Source: Thalassoglobus sp. JC818 (GTDB lineage: Bacteria > Planctomycetota > Planctomycetia > Planctomycetales > Planctomycetaceae). From it: a stretch of DNA of 64,000 nt. The notes below the pieces were generated by a model, which was given only the letters and a program-made list of their open reading frames with translations, had not been told where the DNA came from and searched no databases. The position numbers and the translations under genes are program-made. Positions 34,855 to 44,161 of this stretch are shown piece by piece (position 1 is the first letter of the stretch; each line of letters starts with the position of its first letter). The DNA is taken from positions 434,001 to 498,000 of the forward strand of contig NZ_JBFEFI010000002.1 of the NCBI RefSeq assembly GCF_040717535.1, given 5' to 3'.

Positions 34855-35546
34855 TGTCGACAGTACTGTTTACGATCTATGCTCTCGCTGCCTGCGGGGG
34901 CGCTCTGGCTGTCGTCCTGAGCCAAAATGTCGTGCGAATGGCTTTCTGGCTGGTGATCTCTCTGAGTTCAGTGGCTGGTTTGTTCTTTCTGCTCGGTGCC
35001 GATTTTGTCGGAGCGACACAGCTTCTGATTTATGTTGGCGGCACAGTTGTTCTGCTGATCTTCGGGGTGATGCTGACGTCAAGCGGTCCTTACGGAACGA
35101 TTAAAAGTCAACCTGCTGAAGTTGTTCAGGCAGGAATTATCGGGATGGCCTTTCTGGCTCTCGTTGCTTCCACAGTTTTGTCTGTGAACTGGCAGGCGAA
35201 CGAAGAGCGTCTCGCGAATGCAGCACATCAAGCTGCCCATGACCATGGTGATCATGGTCATGTTCATGAGGGCGAAGATGGCGCTATTGAGCGTGGCTAC
35301 AATCCTGACGAATCTGGAAACACAACGCGAAGTTTGGGAACAGCGCTGTTGGGCGTGCGTTTCGACAAGGATCTTTCGCTGGAGTCTGAAGACGGTTCCG
35401 ATCACGGACATACTCATGGCAACCATGAAGTCAGTGCCGGATATCTGTTGCCGTTCGAGATCGTTTCCGTGCATCTGTTGGTTGTCCTCGTCGGTGCTGC
35501 CTATCTGGCCCGTGCCAAGCGACGTGTCGACGTTGAGAATGCTTAA
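34854..35546 (+). CDS. nuoJ: NADH-quinone oxidoreductase subunit J with histidine-rich insertion
   Basis: 230 residues, against ~165-185 usually. The five-helix NuoJ core is visible: LSQNVVRMAFWLVISLSSVAG, then the pi-bulge helix QLLIYVGGTVVLLIFGVML, and a last helix FEIVSVHLLVVLVGAAYLA. Between helices four and five is a ~75-residue soluble insertion with two histidine clusters: six His in residues 125-138 and four in 184-191, with Asp and Glu between. NuoJ takes part in coupling quinone chemistry to proton transfer. The insertion would lie in an exposed loop; metal binding or buffering is a guess. Start ATG overlaps the nuoH stop (TAATG). Confidence 0.94.
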   Translation: MSTVLFTIYALAACGGALAVVLSQNVVRMAFWLVISLSSVAGLFFLLGADFVGATQLLIYVGGTVVLLIFGVMLTSSGPYGTIKSQPAEVVQAGIIGMAFLALVASTVLSVNWQANEERLANAAHQAAHDHGDHGHVHEGEDGAIERGYNPDESGNTTRSLGTALLGVRFDKDLSLESEDGSDHGHTHGNHEVSAGYLLPFEIVSVHLLVVLVGAAYLARAKRRVDVENA

Positions 35547-35564
35547 CAGCAGAGGGAGAACATT

Positions 35565-35876
35565 GTGGAAAACGTCGGTCTGGAAATGTTTCTCGCTGTG
35601 TCCGCGGTCTTATTCGTCTGCGGTGTGGTGTGTATGACCACGAAGCGAAATGCCATCGGTGTTTTGATGGGCGTTGAGCTTGTGCTGAATGGGGCAAATC
35701 TCAATCTCGTCGCGTTCTCTCGGTATGGATCGCTCGGGCTTGATGGGCAGGTGATGTCTTTGTTTGTTATCGTTCTGGCTGCTGCCGAAGCAGCTGCGGC
35801 GTTGGCGATTGTTCTTGCGTTCTACAACAATCACATGACCGTCGACATCGATCAGGCAACCGATCTACAAGGATGA
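35565..35876 (+). CDS. nuoK: NADH-quinone oxidoreductase subunit K
   Basis: 103 residues, the normal size. It has three membrane helices. Helix 2 has the conserved glutamate GVLMGVELVLNGANLNLVAF, and the last helix shows VLAAAEAAAALAIVLAFY with its second conserved glutamate. These two charges form part of the proton path between the quinone region and the antiporter subunits. The start is GTG with AGGGAG a few bases upstream. It lies 18 bp after nuoJ. Confidence 0.96.
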   Translation: MENVGLEMFLAVSAVLFVCGVVCMTTKRNAIGVLMGVELVLNGANLNLVAFSRYGSLGLDGQVMSLFVIVLAAAEAAAALAIVLAFYNNHMTVDIDQATDLQG

Positions 35877-35975
35877 CAAGGCACTCCCGTCATTGCTTAG
35901 CTGTAGTGGCGATGAAGTGTTCCTGCGACTGAAACAGTTTTTACTGACCACCAAAACGACTGACCACAGCGACAA

Positions 35976-38468
35976 ATGATGTCTCCTGAATTTTATAGTG
36001 AAGTTGGCAATCTGCTGATGTGGCTGCTCACCGCAGCTTGGCTGTTGCCGCTGCTGGGGTTCGTGATCGAAATCTTCGGTGGCTATTGGAGCGAACGAAC
36101 CAGCAAGACACCGGCCTATCTTGCAGTCGGCTGTATCGGATCTGGTTTTCTGTTGAGTCTCGTCGCTCTCTTCACCTGGGTTGACGCAGCTGACCTCAAC
36201 CTGTGGCACTTCGGAGATACGGAAGCTGTTGTTGCTCATCACGAAGGCGATGCTCCCGAAGCAGGGCATGATGACGCTCACAGCCATGATCACGATGATC
36301 ATTCACACGCTCATGGAGATCATGCAGACGCTCACCATGACGATGATCAACATGGTGACGACCACCACGGGGGACATGTTTCCCATGCAAATGATCCGTT
36401 CAAGACAGCTTTCGCCGGAACATTCTACCGTCTCGGGAAGTACGGCTCACTCGACATCACTCTTGACTGGTACATCGACGGCTTGACCGTCGCGATGTTT
36501 GCCATGGTCACCTTGATTGCGACTTGCATTCACATTTTTGCAATCGGCTACATGAGCGATGAGCTGACAGAACACTACGAAGACCACTTCGTGCACACTC
36601 ATGATGGCGGGCATTTTCATCGCATCGGACGTTTCTATCGCTTCTTTGCGTACCTGTCACTCTTCTGTTTCGCAATGCTCGGTCTCGTACTGGCCGGGAA
36701 TATCTTCCAGGTCTTTATCTTCTGGGAACTCGTCGGTGTCTGCAGCTACTTGCTGATCGGATTCTATGTCGAGCGGAAGTCGGCCAGCACAGCTGCGAAT
36801 AAAGCCTTCATCATGAACCGCGTGGGAGACTTCGGGTTTCTCATCGGATTGATGATTCTCTGGACCTGGTTCGGCGTGTTTCAGTTCGCTGAAACGAATC
36901 CAGACACAGTCGGATCAGCGGGACTGTTCCAGATGGTCCGCAATGCCGATGGCGAACTTGAGACACACGGCGAAGGTCGTGAAAAGGTCGTTGTCCTCCA
37001 GGCTCAGCAGGGAATTCACACACAGAGTGGCAACCATCAGCCAACGATTCCGTACTTCCTTCTCGTCGCAGCGGGTTTGGGAATCTTTGGAGGGTGTATT
37101 GGTAAGAGTGCCCAGTTCCCGCTTCAAACCTGGCTTCCGGATGCGATGGAAGGTCCGACTCCGGTGTCTGCACTCGTGCACTCTGCAACGATGGTTGCAG
37201 CTGGGGTCTATCTCGTCGGTCGATTTTATCCGATGTTCACACCGGAAGTTCTGCTCGTCATTGCGTATACCGGCTGTATCACATTGTTCGTTGGGGCGAC
37301 CATTGCTGTGGTTGCTACCGACATCAAAAAGGTCCTGGCTTATTCAACAATCAGTCAGCTCGGTTACATGATGCTGGCATTGGGAGTCGGTGGATGGCTC
37401 GCTGGGCTCTTCCATCTGATCACTCACGCGTTCTTTAAGTCGTTGATGTTCCTCTGTTCGGGAAGCGTGATTCACGGATGTCACCACGAACAAGAGATGA
37501 CGAAGATGGGTGGCCTGGCCAAGAAAATGCCGATCACCTGTTGGACAATGTTCATCGGCGTCGTGGCGATTAGCGGACTCGCGATTCCATTCCTCGGCAT
37601 TCCGAAACTGGGAGCGATTGCGTTCTCGGGTTACCACTCGAAAGATGCGATCGTGGCTGCGGGAATGACATTCTCCTCGCTGAACCCAATTCACTCGCTG
37701 CTGTTCTTCGTGCCATTGATCACTGCGGGAATCACCGCGTTCTACATGTTCCGAATGTGGTTCATGACATTCTTTGGGAAACCAAAAGATCAACACGTTT
37801 ACGACCACGCTCACGAATCACCTCGCGTCATGACCACACCACTCTTGGTGTTGTCGTTCTTCGCGATGTTTTGTGCGATCGGTGGCGAGAACGGTCCGCT
37901 GGCTCAATTGATTCTGACGACTGAGCCAGCCCATGTTGCGGAAGGTGCCATGGAAGCCGGTCACATCGGATTAAACCTTCCGGGACATCATCAGATTCAT
38001 GAGTTCCATGCGAGTGCCGGTGCTGTCGCGCTCTTGGTCGCATTCGGTGGGACAATCCTGGCCTATCTGTTTTACGGACTTGGTGTCGTTGACACCGCAT
38101 CGATGCAAAAACAGTTCGGGGGCGTTCACGAGTTCCTCCGAGAAAAGTGGATGTTCGACGAGCTTTACGAATGGATGTGGGTTCGTCCGACCATAGTTGT
38201 GGCGACGTGGGCAGCGGCTTTTGATCGCTGCGTACTCGACCGTTTCCTCGGATTTCTCGCCGGGATGGTCGTGTCGATCTCCAATTGGGATCGACGATTC
38301 GATGAAGCTGTTGTGGACCGACTGGTGAATGCCGTCGGAGAAGCGACTTCAACAGTCGGACGATCGTTGCGGTATGTCCAGACAGGGCGGCTCCGTCAAT
38401 ACGTCATGTTTATTGCTGTCAGTGTTGTGATGCTGTTTTTTGTGTTGTTTGCTTACCTGCCTCGATAG
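35976..38468 (+). CDS. nuoL: NADH-quinone oxidoreductase subunit L with histidine-rich loop
   Basis: 830 residues, roughly 200 more than E. coli NuoL. The proton-pumping antiporter core is intact: FFAYLSLFCFAMLGLVLAGN, FWELVGVCSYLLIGFY (Glu of TM5), LQTWLPDAMEGPTPVSALVHSATMV (Lys/His helix-7/8 region) and YSTISQLGYMMLALG. Residues 88-137 between the second and third helices form an exceptional loop with 17 histidines among Asp, Gly and Ala. A second insertion (~310-345) separates later helices. The C-terminal lateral-helix region is present. No Shine-Dalgarno is visible before the ATGATG start, and a 99-bp gap follows nuoK. Confidence 0.95.
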   Translation: MMSPEFYSEVGNLLMWLLTAAWLLPLLGFVIEIFGGYWSERTSKTPAYLAVGCIGSGFLLSLVALFTWVDAADLNLWHFGDTEAVVAHHEGDAPEAGHDDAHSHDHDDHSHAHGDHADAHHDDDQHGDDHHGGHVSHANDPFKTAFAGTFYRLGKYGSLDITLDWYIDGLTVAMFAMVTLIATCIHIFAIGYMSDELTEHYEDHFVHTHDGGHFHRIGRFYRFFAYLSLFCFAMLGLVLAGNIFQVFIFWELVGVCSYLLIGFYVERKSASTAANKAFIMNRVGDFGFLIGLMILWTWFGVFQFAETNPDTVGSAGLFQMVRNADGELETHGEGREKVVVLQAQQGIHTQSGNHQPTIPYFLLVAAGLGIFGGCIGKSAQFPLQTWLPDAMEGPTPVSALVHSATMVAAGVYLVGRFYPMFTPEVLLVIAYTGCITLFVGATIAVVATDIKKVLAYSTISQLGYMMLALGVGGWLAGLFHLITHAFFKSLMFLCSGSVIHGCHHEQEMTKMGGLAKKMPITCWTMFIGVVAISGLAIPFLGIPKLGAIAFSGYHSKDAIVAAGMTFSSLNPIHSLLFFVPLITAGITAFYMFRMWFMTFFGKPKDQHVYDHAHESPRVMTTPLLVLSFFAMFCAIGGENGPLAQLILTTEPAHVAEGAMEAGHIGLNLPGHHQIHEFHASAGAVALLVAFGGTILAYLFYGLGVVDTASMQKQFGGVHEFLREKWMFDELYEWMWVRPTIVVATWAAAFDRCVLDRFLGFLAGMVVSISNWDRRFDEAVVDRLVNAVGEATSTVGRSLRYVQTGRLRQYVMFIAVSVVMLFFVLFAYLPR

Positions 38469-38527
38469 GTTGTTTGCGATTTACTTCCGACCTTCCGGTC
38501 TGCCAGATTCACTGAATAAATCAAGCC

Positions 38528-40129
38528 ATGTCTAATCCAGCATTTTTACTGAGCGCAACGATCTTTCTGCCCACGCTGGGTGCGCTGTTTCTGATGGTCT
38601 TCGATAAGAAGGCTGAAGACGCAATGCGCAACTTTGCGTTGGTGATCACTGCGGTGACATTTGGATTGACTCTGTTGATCCTTCAGCAGTTCGATCGCTC
38701 GGAAGGTGGAATCCAGATGGCTGTGTCCATCCCCTGGGTTCCGACCTGGAATATCAACTACCAGCTGGGGGTCGACGGTCTGAGTCTGCCGCTAGTCTTG
38801 TTGACCGGTTTGATCAGCATGTTGTCGTGCCTGGCGTCCTGGAGTATCAAGACTAAGGTTCGCGGGTTTCTCATGCTGTTCCTCATCCTGGAAACAGGGA
38901 TGATGGGTGTCTTTCTCGCACTCGACTTCTTCCTTTTCTATGTCTTCTGGGAAGTCATGCTCTTGCCGATGTACTTCCTCATCGGCGTCTGGGGTGGTCC
39001 AAGGCGTGAGTATGCTGCGATCAAATTCTTCCTGTATACGCTGTTCGGATCAGTGCTGATGCTGATCGCGATGTTGATGTTCTACTTCAACAGTGCGTCT
39101 TCAGAAATCGCTGGCAACGAGAGTATCTTCGACCTACTCAAGTTGGCGGAGATCGCCAAGGTTGGCGGGTTCGATGCGACAATGCAGATCTTTGCATTCA
39201 TTCTGCTCTTCATCGGTTTCGCGATTAAGCTTCCTTCGTTCCCGGTTCACACGTGGCTGCCTGATGCTCACGTGGAAGCACCAACTCCAATCTCGATGAT
39301 CCTGGCCGGTGTCCTCTTGAAGATGGGTGGCTACGGAATCTTGCGAATCGCTATGCCACTCTGCCCATACGGGACACAGTACGCAGCTTACGCGTTGGTG
39401 GCTTTGGGAGTCTTCAGCATTGTTTACGGTGCCTTCGCCGCGATGGCTCAAACAGACTTCAAACGACTCGTTGCTTACAGCTCCGTCAGTCACATGGGAT
39501 ACGTTCTCGTTGGTATGGCTGTCTGGAAGATCAGCGAAACTGGTGCAACTGAAAATCTGAACTTCTGGCAACTCGGAATGGCTGGAGCCATGTTCCAGAT
39601 GATCGGTCATGGAATTTCTTCGGCCGGTATGTTCTTCATGGTGGGTGTGATCTACGACCGAGTTCACCATCGTGATCTGAACAAATTCGGCGGACTGATG
39701 CAGCTGATGCCGTTGTACAGTGGACTGGCTGTGATCATCTTCTTCGCTGGTCTTGGACTTCCCGGTTTGTGTGGGTTCATCGGGGAAGTCTTCGTGGTGC
39801 TCAGCATTTGGAGCTACAGCCCGCTTCTGGCGATCATCACAGCTTCTGCGGTCATTCTGACAGCCGGTTACATTCTCTGGACGATTCAACGGGTTTACCT
39901 CGGTCCAGAGTACAAAGGTCCTCACAAAGAAGAGATCGTTCCGATCACAAGCCGGGAAACAACAGTTGCAGCATCGCTGGCTGTCCTGGCGGTTCTGCTC
40001 GGAATTTTCCCATACCAGCTGGTGTTGAATTTGATGGATGCATCGATCGCCCAGTTAACGGTTTCTCTCTCAGAGGGATACGCGGCCGTTCAGGAAACTG
40101 TGACTGCTGTCACTCAGCTGTCACGCTAG
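38528..40129 (+). CDS. nuoM: NADH-quinone oxidoreductase subunit M
   Basis: 533 residues, close to the family length. This is the second antiporter-like subunit, with FYVFWEVMLLPMYFLIGVWGG (Glu in TM5), KLPSFPVHTWLPDAHVEAPTPISMIL (TM7-8 Lys/His) and YSSVSHMGYVLVGM. The N-terminus and loops lack the histidine-rich insertion seen in nuoJ and nuoL. It pumps one proton per cycle in the conventional model. It follows nuoL by 59 bp and precedes nuoN by 63 bp. Confidence 0.97.
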   Translation: MSNPAFLLSATIFLPTLGALFLMVFDKKAEDAMRNFALVITAVTFGLTLLILQQFDRSEGGIQMAVSIPWVPTWNINYQLGVDGLSLPLVLLTGLISMLSCLASWSIKTKVRGFLMLFLILETGMMGVFLALDFFLFYVFWEVMLLPMYFLIGVWGGPRREYAAIKFFLYTLFGSVLMLIAMLMFYFNSASSEIAGNESIFDLLKLAEIAKVGGFDATMQIFAFILLFIGFAIKLPSFPVHTWLPDAHVEAPTPISMILAGVLLKMGGYGILRIAMPLCPYGTQYAAYALVALGVFSIVYGAFAAMAQTDFKRLVAYSSVSHMGYVLVGMAVWKISETGATENLNFWQLGMAGAMFQMIGHGISSAGMFFMVGVIYDRVHHRDLNKFGGLMQLMPLYSGLAVIIFFAGLGLPGLCGFIGEVFVVLSIWSYSPLLAIITASAVILTAGYILWTIQRVYLGPEYKGPHKEEIVPITSRETTVAASLAVLAVLLGIFPYQLVLNLMDASIAQLTVSLSEGYAAVQETVTAVTQLSR

Positions 40130-40192
40130 TTCGTCTTCCACAACGTGGTCATCACTTCGAATCCTGTTGACGCACCTTAACGAAAACAAACG

Positions 40193-41869
40193 ATGTCTGT
40201 TCATTCGATTCTGAATCACGTTCTTGGAGAAGATCTCCCTCGTTCATTGGAGATCTTTGCTCCCGAGCTCGTGTTGTGCGCCACCGTCGTGCTGCTCTTG
40301 CTGTGGCGGATGCTGAACTTGCATCAACGGATTCCTACATGCTGGGTGGCTCTCTTCGGTTCGCTGATCGCGTTCTTCGGAGTGTTTGCGCAGTTCATGT
40401 ATCTGAAGACCGGCGGAGCTGGTGTCGGTGGTCTTGAATTTCTGTTCGACCAATGGAGACTCAGTCCGTCAGGTGTGGGTGAGATTGGTCCTTACTTCAC
40501 AGGGCTGTTAGTTCACGATCAGTTCGCAGTCTTTTTCCGACTCGTGCTGACGCTGTTCTTGGTTCTGGTGATCGCTCTAACAATTCTGACTGGCATTCCA
40601 GATTCGGAAGATGGTCAGGACTTCTACACGCTGTTGATTGGCTCCACTGTCGGAATGTTGATGGCAGTCGGTGCGAATCATCTGTTGATGCTCTTCCTCT
40701 CCGTGGAAATGATGAGTGTCCCGAGTTACGTCATGGTTGCTTTCCAGAAGGGACGCAAGCAGGCGGGGGAAGCCTCTCTGAAGTACGTCGTGTACGGAGC
40801 CGGTATCGCTGGTGTGATGCTCTACGGGATTTCGTTGATCGCTGGCCTGCTCGGGACAGCCAGTATGCCTGAGCTTGGAGAACGCTTTGCAATTCTGATG
40901 CAGGGTGAATTCTTCACGATGTCGAACACAACTGCCCTCACACTGGTGCTGGGCATGATGATGGTGCTGATCGGACTGGCATTCAAACTGTCGCTGGTCC
41001 CGTTCCATTTCTGGTGTCCGGATGCATTCGAAGGGGCTTCGGCAGAAGTTTGCGGATTTTTGTCTGTCGCCTCGAAAGCAGCTGCCTTGGCTCTGCTCGT
41101 GCGATTTGTTCTGGCATTCCAGGGAGCAGATGAGTCGCTCTCTCAACTTGGAATCCTGTTCGGTGTCGCATTGGGAACGATTTCCATTATCACGATGACC
41201 TTTGGAAATCTAGCGGCTTACAGTCAGACCAATGTGAAGCGTCTGCTCGCGTATTCGACCATTGCTCACGCCGGTTACATGGTGATGGCAGTTTCCGCCA
41301 TGCTTGTGATTCTGAACTCGCCAACGTCGGAAGTTGGAGTTGGTCAGGCAGCCACGTGCGTGGAAGGTTTGATGTACTACGTCGCGGTCTACCTGTTCAT
41401 GAATCTCTCAGCATTTGCGGTTGTCGCTCTTCTGAGGAATGAAACTTTCCGCGAAGATATCTCAAGCTATAAAGGGATTGTCAGCGGAAGTGCAGCGACC
41501 AAAATTCTTTGTGTCTGTCTGGCGATCAGCTTTTTCAGCTTGGTCGGAATGCCTCCATTTGGTGGCTTCTTTGCTAAGATGATGATCTTCTACAGTGCAC
41601 TGCAAGCGGGCAATGCCCACTGGTTTTTGTGGATTGTTCTTGGCTTCGGTGCGATCAACACTGTGTTCAGTCTTTTCTATTATCTGAACGTTCTGAAGAC
41701 AGCCTTTATCAGTGAGCCTGAAGCTGATGCTTCGCCTGTGGAAGTTCCCGGAATGGCCGGAGCCTATGTCCTGCTGGTCACGATTCCAATTCTTGCTCTT
41801 GGAATGTCTTCCCTTCAGGGTGACTTAACTGCGACAGCCAAATACGTTGCAGCCTCCCTGTTTCAGTAA
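40193..41869 (+). CDS. nuoN: NADH-quinone oxidoreductase subunit N
   Basis: 558 residues, somewhat longer than the usual ~485. The third antiporter-like subunit has LFLSVEMMSVPSYVMVAF (TM5 Glu), KLSLVPFHFWCPDAFEGAS (TM7-8) and YSTIAHAGYMVMAV. The last part, FGGFFAKMMIFYSALQAG and VFSLFYYLNVLKTAF, matches the family C-terminus. It completes the membrane arm encoded here. The cluster then runs on with 33 bp to an unknown gene. Confidence 0.96.
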   Translation: MSVHSILNHVLGEDLPRSLEIFAPELVLCATVVLLLLWRMLNLHQRIPTCWVALFGSLIAFFGVFAQFMYLKTGGAGVGGLEFLFDQWRLSPSGVGEIGPYFTGLLVHDQFAVFFRLVLTLFLVLVIALTILTGIPDSEDGQDFYTLLIGSTVGMLMAVGANHLLMLFLSVEMMSVPSYVMVAFQKGRKQAGEASLKYVVYGAGIAGVMLYGISLIAGLLGTASMPELGERFAILMQGEFFTMSNTTALTLVLGMMMVLIGLAFKLSLVPFHFWCPDAFEGASAEVCGFLSVASKAAALALLVRFVLAFQGADESLSQLGILFGVALGTISIITMTFGNLAAYSQTNVKRLLAYSTIAHAGYMVMAVSAMLVILNSPTSEVGVGQAATCVEGLMYYVAVYLFMNLSAFAVVALLRNETFREDISSYKGIVSGSAATKILCVCLAISFFSLVGMPPFGGFFAKMMIFYSALQAGNAHWFLWIVLGFGAINTVFSLFYYLNVLKTAFISEPEADASPVEVPGMAGAYVLLVTIPILALGMSSLQGDLTATAKYVAASLFQ

Positions 41870-41902
41870 GCCAGTCGATCACGACCAGAATGAGATGATG
41901 GC

Positions 41903-42343
41903 ATGGATTCTTCCAATTCAATTGTGAATGATTTGTTGGTGCAGGTGCATCGCAGCTTACTGCAATACGCTGCGGAATCATGGCCATGGGCAGCGTTGAA
42001 CGATCTCGACACTGAGCAACACCTGCTGATGACCGCCCGTCGTCAGGAACAAGTTGTCGGACGCATGGTCGCGTTTCTGAAAGAACGCAAACACCCGATT
42101 GACTTTGGTGTCTATCCTTACGAATACACGAGTCTCCATTTCGTGTCGCTGGGGTTCTTTCTGAATCGACTTCGCGAGAGCGAAGCTGCGGTTCTGGGTG
42201 AATTGGAATCGGCGTTGTCACAATTGGCTGACGATTCTGAGTGCCTCGACGTTGTGCAGGACGCCATTGGCGTACAGAAAGACGTTGTGAAGTCGCTCTC
42301 CGAATTCAAGATCTCAAATTCCGAAGTCAGTTCGTCGAACTGA
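41903..42343 (+). CDS. Unknown all-helical protein downstream of nuoN
   Basis: 146 residues, no signal peptide or membrane helix. Helices rich in Leu, Glu and Arg (VNDLLVQVHRSLLQYAAESWPW, LMTARRQEQVVGRMVAFLKERK, FLNRLRESEAAVLGELESALSQL, VVQDAIGVQKDVVKSLSEF) suggest a four-helix bundle, perhaps ferritin-like in shape, but the paired metal-binding Glu/His motifs are not evident. Thirty-three bp after nuoN on the same strand, it may be cotranscribed. Its position makes it a candidate accessory of complex I or merely a readthrough passenger. Confidence 0.6.
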   Translation: MDSSNSIVNDLLVQVHRSLLQYAAESWPWAALNDLDTEQHLLMTARRQEQVVGRMVAFLKERKHPIDFGVYPYEYTSLHFVSLGFFLNRLRESEAAVLGELESALSQLADDSECLDVVQDAIGVQKDVVKSLSEFKISNSEVSSSN

Positions 42344-42474
42344 AACAGTGGTCGCTTCGGAGCGAGATTGGCTTCATTCTGCGGGACGCTGTTGAGTTCA
42401 CATCCTGCACATCAGCTTCGAAGTTCGCTGTGTACTTTCGTGCAAATTCTTAAGACCGGTTCGAGAAGTGCACC

Positions 42475-43245
42475 ATGCTCATCGATACACACGCCCATCT
42501 GGACGAGCAGTCGTTTGAGACTGACTTGGATGGGGTGCTTGCCAGGGCCCTCGAAGCTGGAGTTGAAAAGATCTTCACGATTGGGATCTCTCGATCCACC
42601 AGTGAAGCAGCGGTTCGTCTGGCGGAACAGCACTCACAACTGTTCGCCGTTGTTGGAATTCAGCCGAACTACGTTGCTGAAGCTCAGCACGATGACTTCT
42701 CAAAAATTGAGTCTCTCGCGAGTCACTCCAAGGTTGTTGCGATTGGCGAAACGGGTCTCGATCGCTATTGGGATCACGCGCCGCTGGACCTTCAAAAGGA
42801 GTACTTCGTTCGCCATATCGAATTGGCGATTGATCGCGACTTGCCGTTCATTGTGCATTGTCGAGATGCAGAAGATGACGTGGTGGAAGTACTTAAAGAG
42901 ACCACTGCGGGACGTCAGCTACGTGGTGTGATGCATTCGTTTTGCGGGACAACAGCGACAGCTGAAGAGTGTTTGAGTCTGGGTATGCATATCTCGTTCG
43001 CAGGTATGGTGACGTTCAAGAAGAATGATGATCTGCGAAGCGTAGCCAAGTCGATTCCGCTTGATCGACTCTTGGTCGAAACAGACTCTCCGTATTTGGC
43101 TCCTGTTCCAGTTCGAGGAAATCGGAATGAGCCAGCGAATGTTGTTCACACAGCCAGGTGTGTTGCGGACGTGCATGGGCTGACTTACGATCAGTTTGCC
43201 GAACAGGTAACGTCTAACACTCGAGAATTGTTCCGCCTTGAGTAG
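42475..43245 (+). CDS. TatD family metal-dependent DNase/hydrolase
   Basis: 256 residues, the family length. TIM-barrel metal ligands are all seen: MLIDTHAHLDEQSF (His-x-His), AIGETGLDRYW (Glu), FIVHCRDAEDD (His), GVMHSFCGT (His) and LLVETDSPYLAPVP (Asp). TatD-type enzymes are 3'-5' exonucleases or related hydrolases active in DNA repair and quality control. It lies 131 bp downstream of the unknown helical gene in the same direction and could end the nuo transcript. No intrinsic terminator was recognised after it. Confidence 0.93.
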   Translation: MLIDTHAHLDEQSFETDLDGVLARALEAGVEKIFTIGISRSTSEAAVRLAEQHSQLFAVVGIQPNYVAEAQHDDFSKIESLASHSKVVAIGETGLDRYWDHAPLDLQKEYFVRHIELAIDRDLPFIVHCRDAEDDVVEVLKETTAGRQLRGVMHSFCGTTATAEECLSLGMHISFAGMVTFKKNDDLRSVAKSIPLDRLLVETDSPYLAPVPVRGNRNEPANVVHTARCVADVHGLTYDQFAEQVTSNTRELFRLE

Positions 43246-44161
43246 CAACTTGAGCTCATTGAGCAGTGCGCTCGCTGCGACTAGTCAGCTTCAACTTCGA
43301 TGAGTTGATCGACTCTTTCTGCACGATGCTTTTCGTGCGCATGCAATCGCCTGAGTTGCTCAAGTCATTGGCGAGGTCTGCGAGTTTGTCTCTGCAAGAG
43401 CTGATGACTTTCGTTGCTCATGAGACTTTCGTGTCTCGAACAAAGTGTCGAGTTTAGGAATTTGTTTTTTGACGGCTGAAATTTGTTGAGTGCAGAAATT
43501 GGTCGATGAGTGTTCAACGTCGCGCTGATTGATGTTCGTCAGCTTGCTTGTTTTCTTTCGCAGAGTGCAGCTTGTGATTGTCGGTTTCGTTCACAGTCGG
43601 AAATGAAATTGATCGAGTTCAACATCTGGTGGAAGCGGTGAAGCGATTTCGTCAACTCTCAGCGGCGATGCTCGTGTTGTTTTGTGTGGATTTTTATGCA
43701 GCCAAATTGTGTTCGATCAACGTGTTGCCAGGCGCATACGGGCTGCATTTGTATTTGCTCGATTGTCTTCAAAGCATCGGTGTATCAATCTGATCGGGAT
43801 GAGTCGGCGTTGAGTGACTCGGCGAATACGACAGTCTGTGATCAAATGCGCACTCAACTTGATCGCCAGCGCTGCGAATACGCGTGATCTCTTCTGTTCA
43901 GCGAGTGATGGTTGTCGTCAAAACGGTACAAATCAGGGTTGCAAGGTTTTTTGGATTTCGTAACATTTGCCGCAAGTCATTGTTGTCGCTATGTCTTTGC
44001 GTTTCAGTTCATTTCTGAAAGCTTGGTTCAGAACGACAACAGTCGGTTCGCCACGGTTGGCGGATCGGGATGGATTCGGCAACGTGGAAATATCAACCGT
44101 TTTTGCCCAGTAGCATCGGCTTGATTCCACAACCCTGAAACTCTTGGAAGGAGGAGTTTCC
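43246..44161. other. Long gene-poor region
   Basis: 916 bp with no convincing protein gene or RNA gene between the TatD gene and the histone-like gene. Short open frames (for example 43578-43793) have no ribosome site and no recognisable domain. Much of it (43440-44000) is T-rich on the plus strand. A regulatory RNA or degenerate gene cannot be excluded. Confidence 0.4.

Noticed and set aside
43578-43793. 71-codon open frame in the gene-poor region
   Set aside because: No ribosome binding site or domain, and no supporting context.
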